A stretch of 64,000 nt of DNA from Spirosoma agri. Lineage in GTDB: Bacteria > Bacteroidota > Bacteroidia > Cytophagales > Spirosomataceae. A program made the position numbers and the translations under genes. The DNA is taken from NCBI RefSeq assembly GCF_010747415.1, contig NZ_JAAGNZ010000001.1:2914001-2978000 (forward strand), in the 5' to 3' direction. The notes below the pieces were generated by a model. The model made no database searches. It saw nothing but the letters and a program-made list of their open reading frames with translations, and had not been told where the DNA came from. Every line of letters starts with the position of its first letter. Within the stretch, counting starts at the first letter, position 1. This document shows positions 62,262 to 64,000 of this stretch, in pieces.

Positions 62262-63077
62262 ATGAAGTATCTATTGACGCTACTGATGGGGGCACTGGTC
62301 GTTTCACTGGCCTGTAAAAGTCCGGATGGGATCGTATTAACCAAGTCCGCAGCAAAACGAAAGCTGGTATGGGCTGATGAGTTCGATAAAGCGGGCCTTC
62401 CTGACTCGACGAAATGGGCGTATGAGGTGGGTGGTAACGGCTGGGGCAACAACGAGCGCCAGTTTTATACGGCCAGACGCCTTGACAATGCACGGGTCGA
62501 AAATGGAAAACTGGTCATCGAAGCCAGAAAAGAACCATTCCAGGGCAAGGACTATACGTCGGCCCGATTAGTGACGCAGGGAAAAACGACCTGGACATAC
62601 GGTCGAATCGAAGCAAAAGCCAAGCTTCCCGCCGGACGGGGCACCTGGCCTGCTATCTGGATGCTGGGCAAGGCGAGTGCAACGACTGGCTGGCCGATGT
62701 GCGGTGAGATTGACATCATGGAACACGTGGGATTTGACGAGGGCGTCATTCACGGCACCGTCCATACGGAAGCGTACAACCACGCGAAAAAAACGGAAAA
62801 GGGCAAGGCTGTTACGATCAGTGATGTAACGACCGCGTTTCATCTATATGCCATCGAATGGACGGCTGACCAGATTGATTTTTTCGTCGATGACCAGAAA
62901 TACTATAGTGTCCGGAAAGCCGATCTTGGCGCTGCCGAAGCGCAATGGCCGTTCGATCAGCCTTTTTTCCTGATCCTGAACGTGGCCGTTGGGGGCAATT
63001 GGGGTGGTCAGAAAGGCGTTGACGAAACCATCTGGCCACGGCGTATGGACGTGGAGTATGTCCGCGTGTATCAGTAA
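62262..63077 (+). CDS. GH16 family glucanase lipoprotein (laminarinase-like)
   Basis: A 271-residue glycoside hydrolase family 16 enzyme. The lipobox SLAC (Cys18) anchors it. The catalytic motif GEIDIMEH gives nucleophile Glu149, Asp151 and acid/base Glu154. Further signs are LVWADEFDKAGLPDSTKWAY, GRIEAKAKLPAGRGTWPAIW and PFFLILNVAVGGNWGG. It likely cleaves beta-1,3 or mixed beta-glucans at the cell surface. It lies 45 bp after the secreted esterase gene on the same strand and may be co-transcribed. Confidence 0.92.
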   Translation: MKYLLTLLMGALVVSLACKSPDGIVLTKSAAKRKLVWADEFDKAGLPDSTKWAYEVGGNGWGNNERQFYTARRLDNARVENGKLVIEARKEPFQGKDYTSARLVTQGKTTWTYGRIEAKAKLPAGRGTWPAIWMLGKASATTGWPMCGEIDIMEHVGFDEGVIHGTVHTEAYNHAKKTEKGKAVTISDVTTAFHLYAIEWTADQIDFFVDDQKYYSVRKADLGAAEAQWPFDQPFFLILNVAVGGNWGGQKGVDETIWPRRMDVEYVRVYQ

Positions 63078-63259
63078 AGCGGAGCACGCAGTTGTACTTC
63101 CATATCGCCAGCTTCGTCGCCATCAACGGGGTCAGTCGCTGTTGTGTAAATACGCTAGCGTGGCACGCTACACCTTCTCTGAGAAATCCCCACTGAAAGG
63201 GAGCAAACCAGGGTATGGCTTTACCCCATCAAACGTGCAGACGGGCGAACAGACAGGAA

Positions 63260-63508
63260 TCACACTCGTCGCAGCTTTCCCAATACCTGATTGTATTCAG
63301 CGATAAATGCGTGACCAGCCCGGTTCTGATCGTAGATGTACTGGCGAATCAGCTCACTGGAGCTAGTGTCGGTACTGGTTGGCGAAGCACTTGGGACAAT
63401 TGTTCGTAGCAACGCTTCCGCTGTAGCCGCCGATCGACAATTGGCTGTAATCGTGGCTTCGAGTCGTTGTTTTTCCTGAAGCAACTGATTCAGAGTGTGC
63501 TGATTCAT
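63260..63508 (-). CDS. Small unknown protein
   Basis: An 82-residue protein starting at the ATG at 63508 (MNQHTLNQLLQEKQRLEATI). It is helical and hydrophilic, with an Ala/Thr/Ser-rich middle (TIVPSASPTSTDTSS). No family or motif was found. The open frame extends 30 codons upstream to 63598, without convincing features. Confidence 0.5.
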   Translation of the reverse strand: MNQHTLNQLLQEKQRLEATITANCRSAATAEALLRTIVPSASPTSTDTSSSELIRQYIYDQNRAGHAFIAEYNQVLGKLRRV

Positions 63509-64000
63509 AAAGGTGTGGGTTGAATTCGTGTAAAGGACAACGATTACTTCATCAGATTTGGGTGTAAGCCTACCCCTTACGGACAAAGCGTACTGCACTT
63601 GTTTACTACTCGTATACTTAATGTGCTTCCAGATTAGTTAAACGGACAAATACGCTCTGAAATTAACCGTATTACTACGTAAAAACTCGCTATTTCATCC
63701 ATACCGTTAACGGGTGAGGCTACCCATCGGTCTGATCCAAAAGCTGAATTCACGCTGATTATGGGCGCTGAGGGACTACGTGATTGATCGATTATCCGGT
63801 AATGCCTTGGATTTTTCTGGTAGCGGAAGTGAGATCGAGTGCGAAAAATCGGGTAGATTCGAGTCCGTACGATCAATTGGTAGTGAATGTGTCTGGTGTT
63901 TTGTGCCGATGACACGGCCTCATTGATCGACGTTTTTTTACGTAGAATACGCCCAGTTCAGGCGTTCCGGTCAAGCAGAGATCGCAGGCATACCGCTGTA
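63509..64000. other. Right-end region without a recognised gene
   Basis: The final 492 bp contain only short open frames without recognisable features; nothing was called. Confidence 0.5.

Noticed and set aside
63634-63915. 93-codon minus-strand frame at the right end
   Set aside because: No recognisable feature and no supporting signal.

Overview
The window comes from a Bacteroidota chromosome, most likely a Spirosoma-like member of the Cytophagales. The inference rests on a type IX secretion component (PorQ), TonB-dependent and CarboxypepD_reg-type outer-membrane receptors, many lipoproteins, -7 boxes of the TAnnTTTG type, almost no Shine-Dalgarno sequences, several TTG/GTG starts, and moderately GC-rich coding sequence. 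No phage, insertion sequence, CRISPR array or rRNA was seen. One tRNA (Leu, anticodon UAG) is present.

Layout. 1-8.3 kb: a cut-off secreted protein, a sodium/solute symporter, a TonB receptor, a PQQ-type sugar dehydrogenase lipoprotein and a secreted carboxylesterase. 8.8-14.3 kb: clpS, recR, an exported superoxide dismutase, a 2OG-Fe(II) oxygenase, a chromate transporter and a PhzF-like isomerase. 14.5-19.8 kb: a minus-strand block with a sulfite dehydrogenase (molybdenum subunit plus cytochrome c), a protein whose C-terminal half resembles DNA polymerase III psi, and two unknown membrane/coiled-coil proteins. 19.9-26.2 kb: purA, a Fur-type regulator, rel/spoT, tRNA-Leu and trigger factor. 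26.4-35.8 kb: an outer-membrane receptor, a double SnoaL protein, an unknown lipoprotein, a YciO-type protein, a glycosyltransferase, a YihY-type membrane protein, a thioesterase and mltG. 36.2-41.9 kb: a three-gene heavy-metal RND efflux operon behind an AT-rich leader. 42-51.6 kb: a SnoaL-like lipoprotein, an MFS transporter coupled to an SSCEGH protein, hslU, porQ, an acyl-CoA carboxylase beta subunit, a 38-residue membrane peptide, a class III aminotransferase and an unknown outer-membrane protein.

51.8-62.2 kb is the most interesting accessory region. A minus-strand set encodes a YbdK/GCS2 carboxylate-amine ligase, a class I glutamine amidotransferase and a probable permuted ATP-grasp enzyme. 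A second ATP-grasp ligase with a lysine-rich tail and three alpha/beta hydrolases lie close by. Together they look like a pathway that builds and trims an amide- or peptide-linked molecule whose identity cannot be read from sequence. A GH16 glucanase lipoprotein follows.

Intergenic spaces hold many perfect or near-perfect hairpins. Some are ordinary terminators. Others, notably two consecutive perfect 31-bp stems at 51637-51779, have no T-tract and may be repeats or bidirectional terminators. Family calls come from motif recognition by eye; no database search was run.
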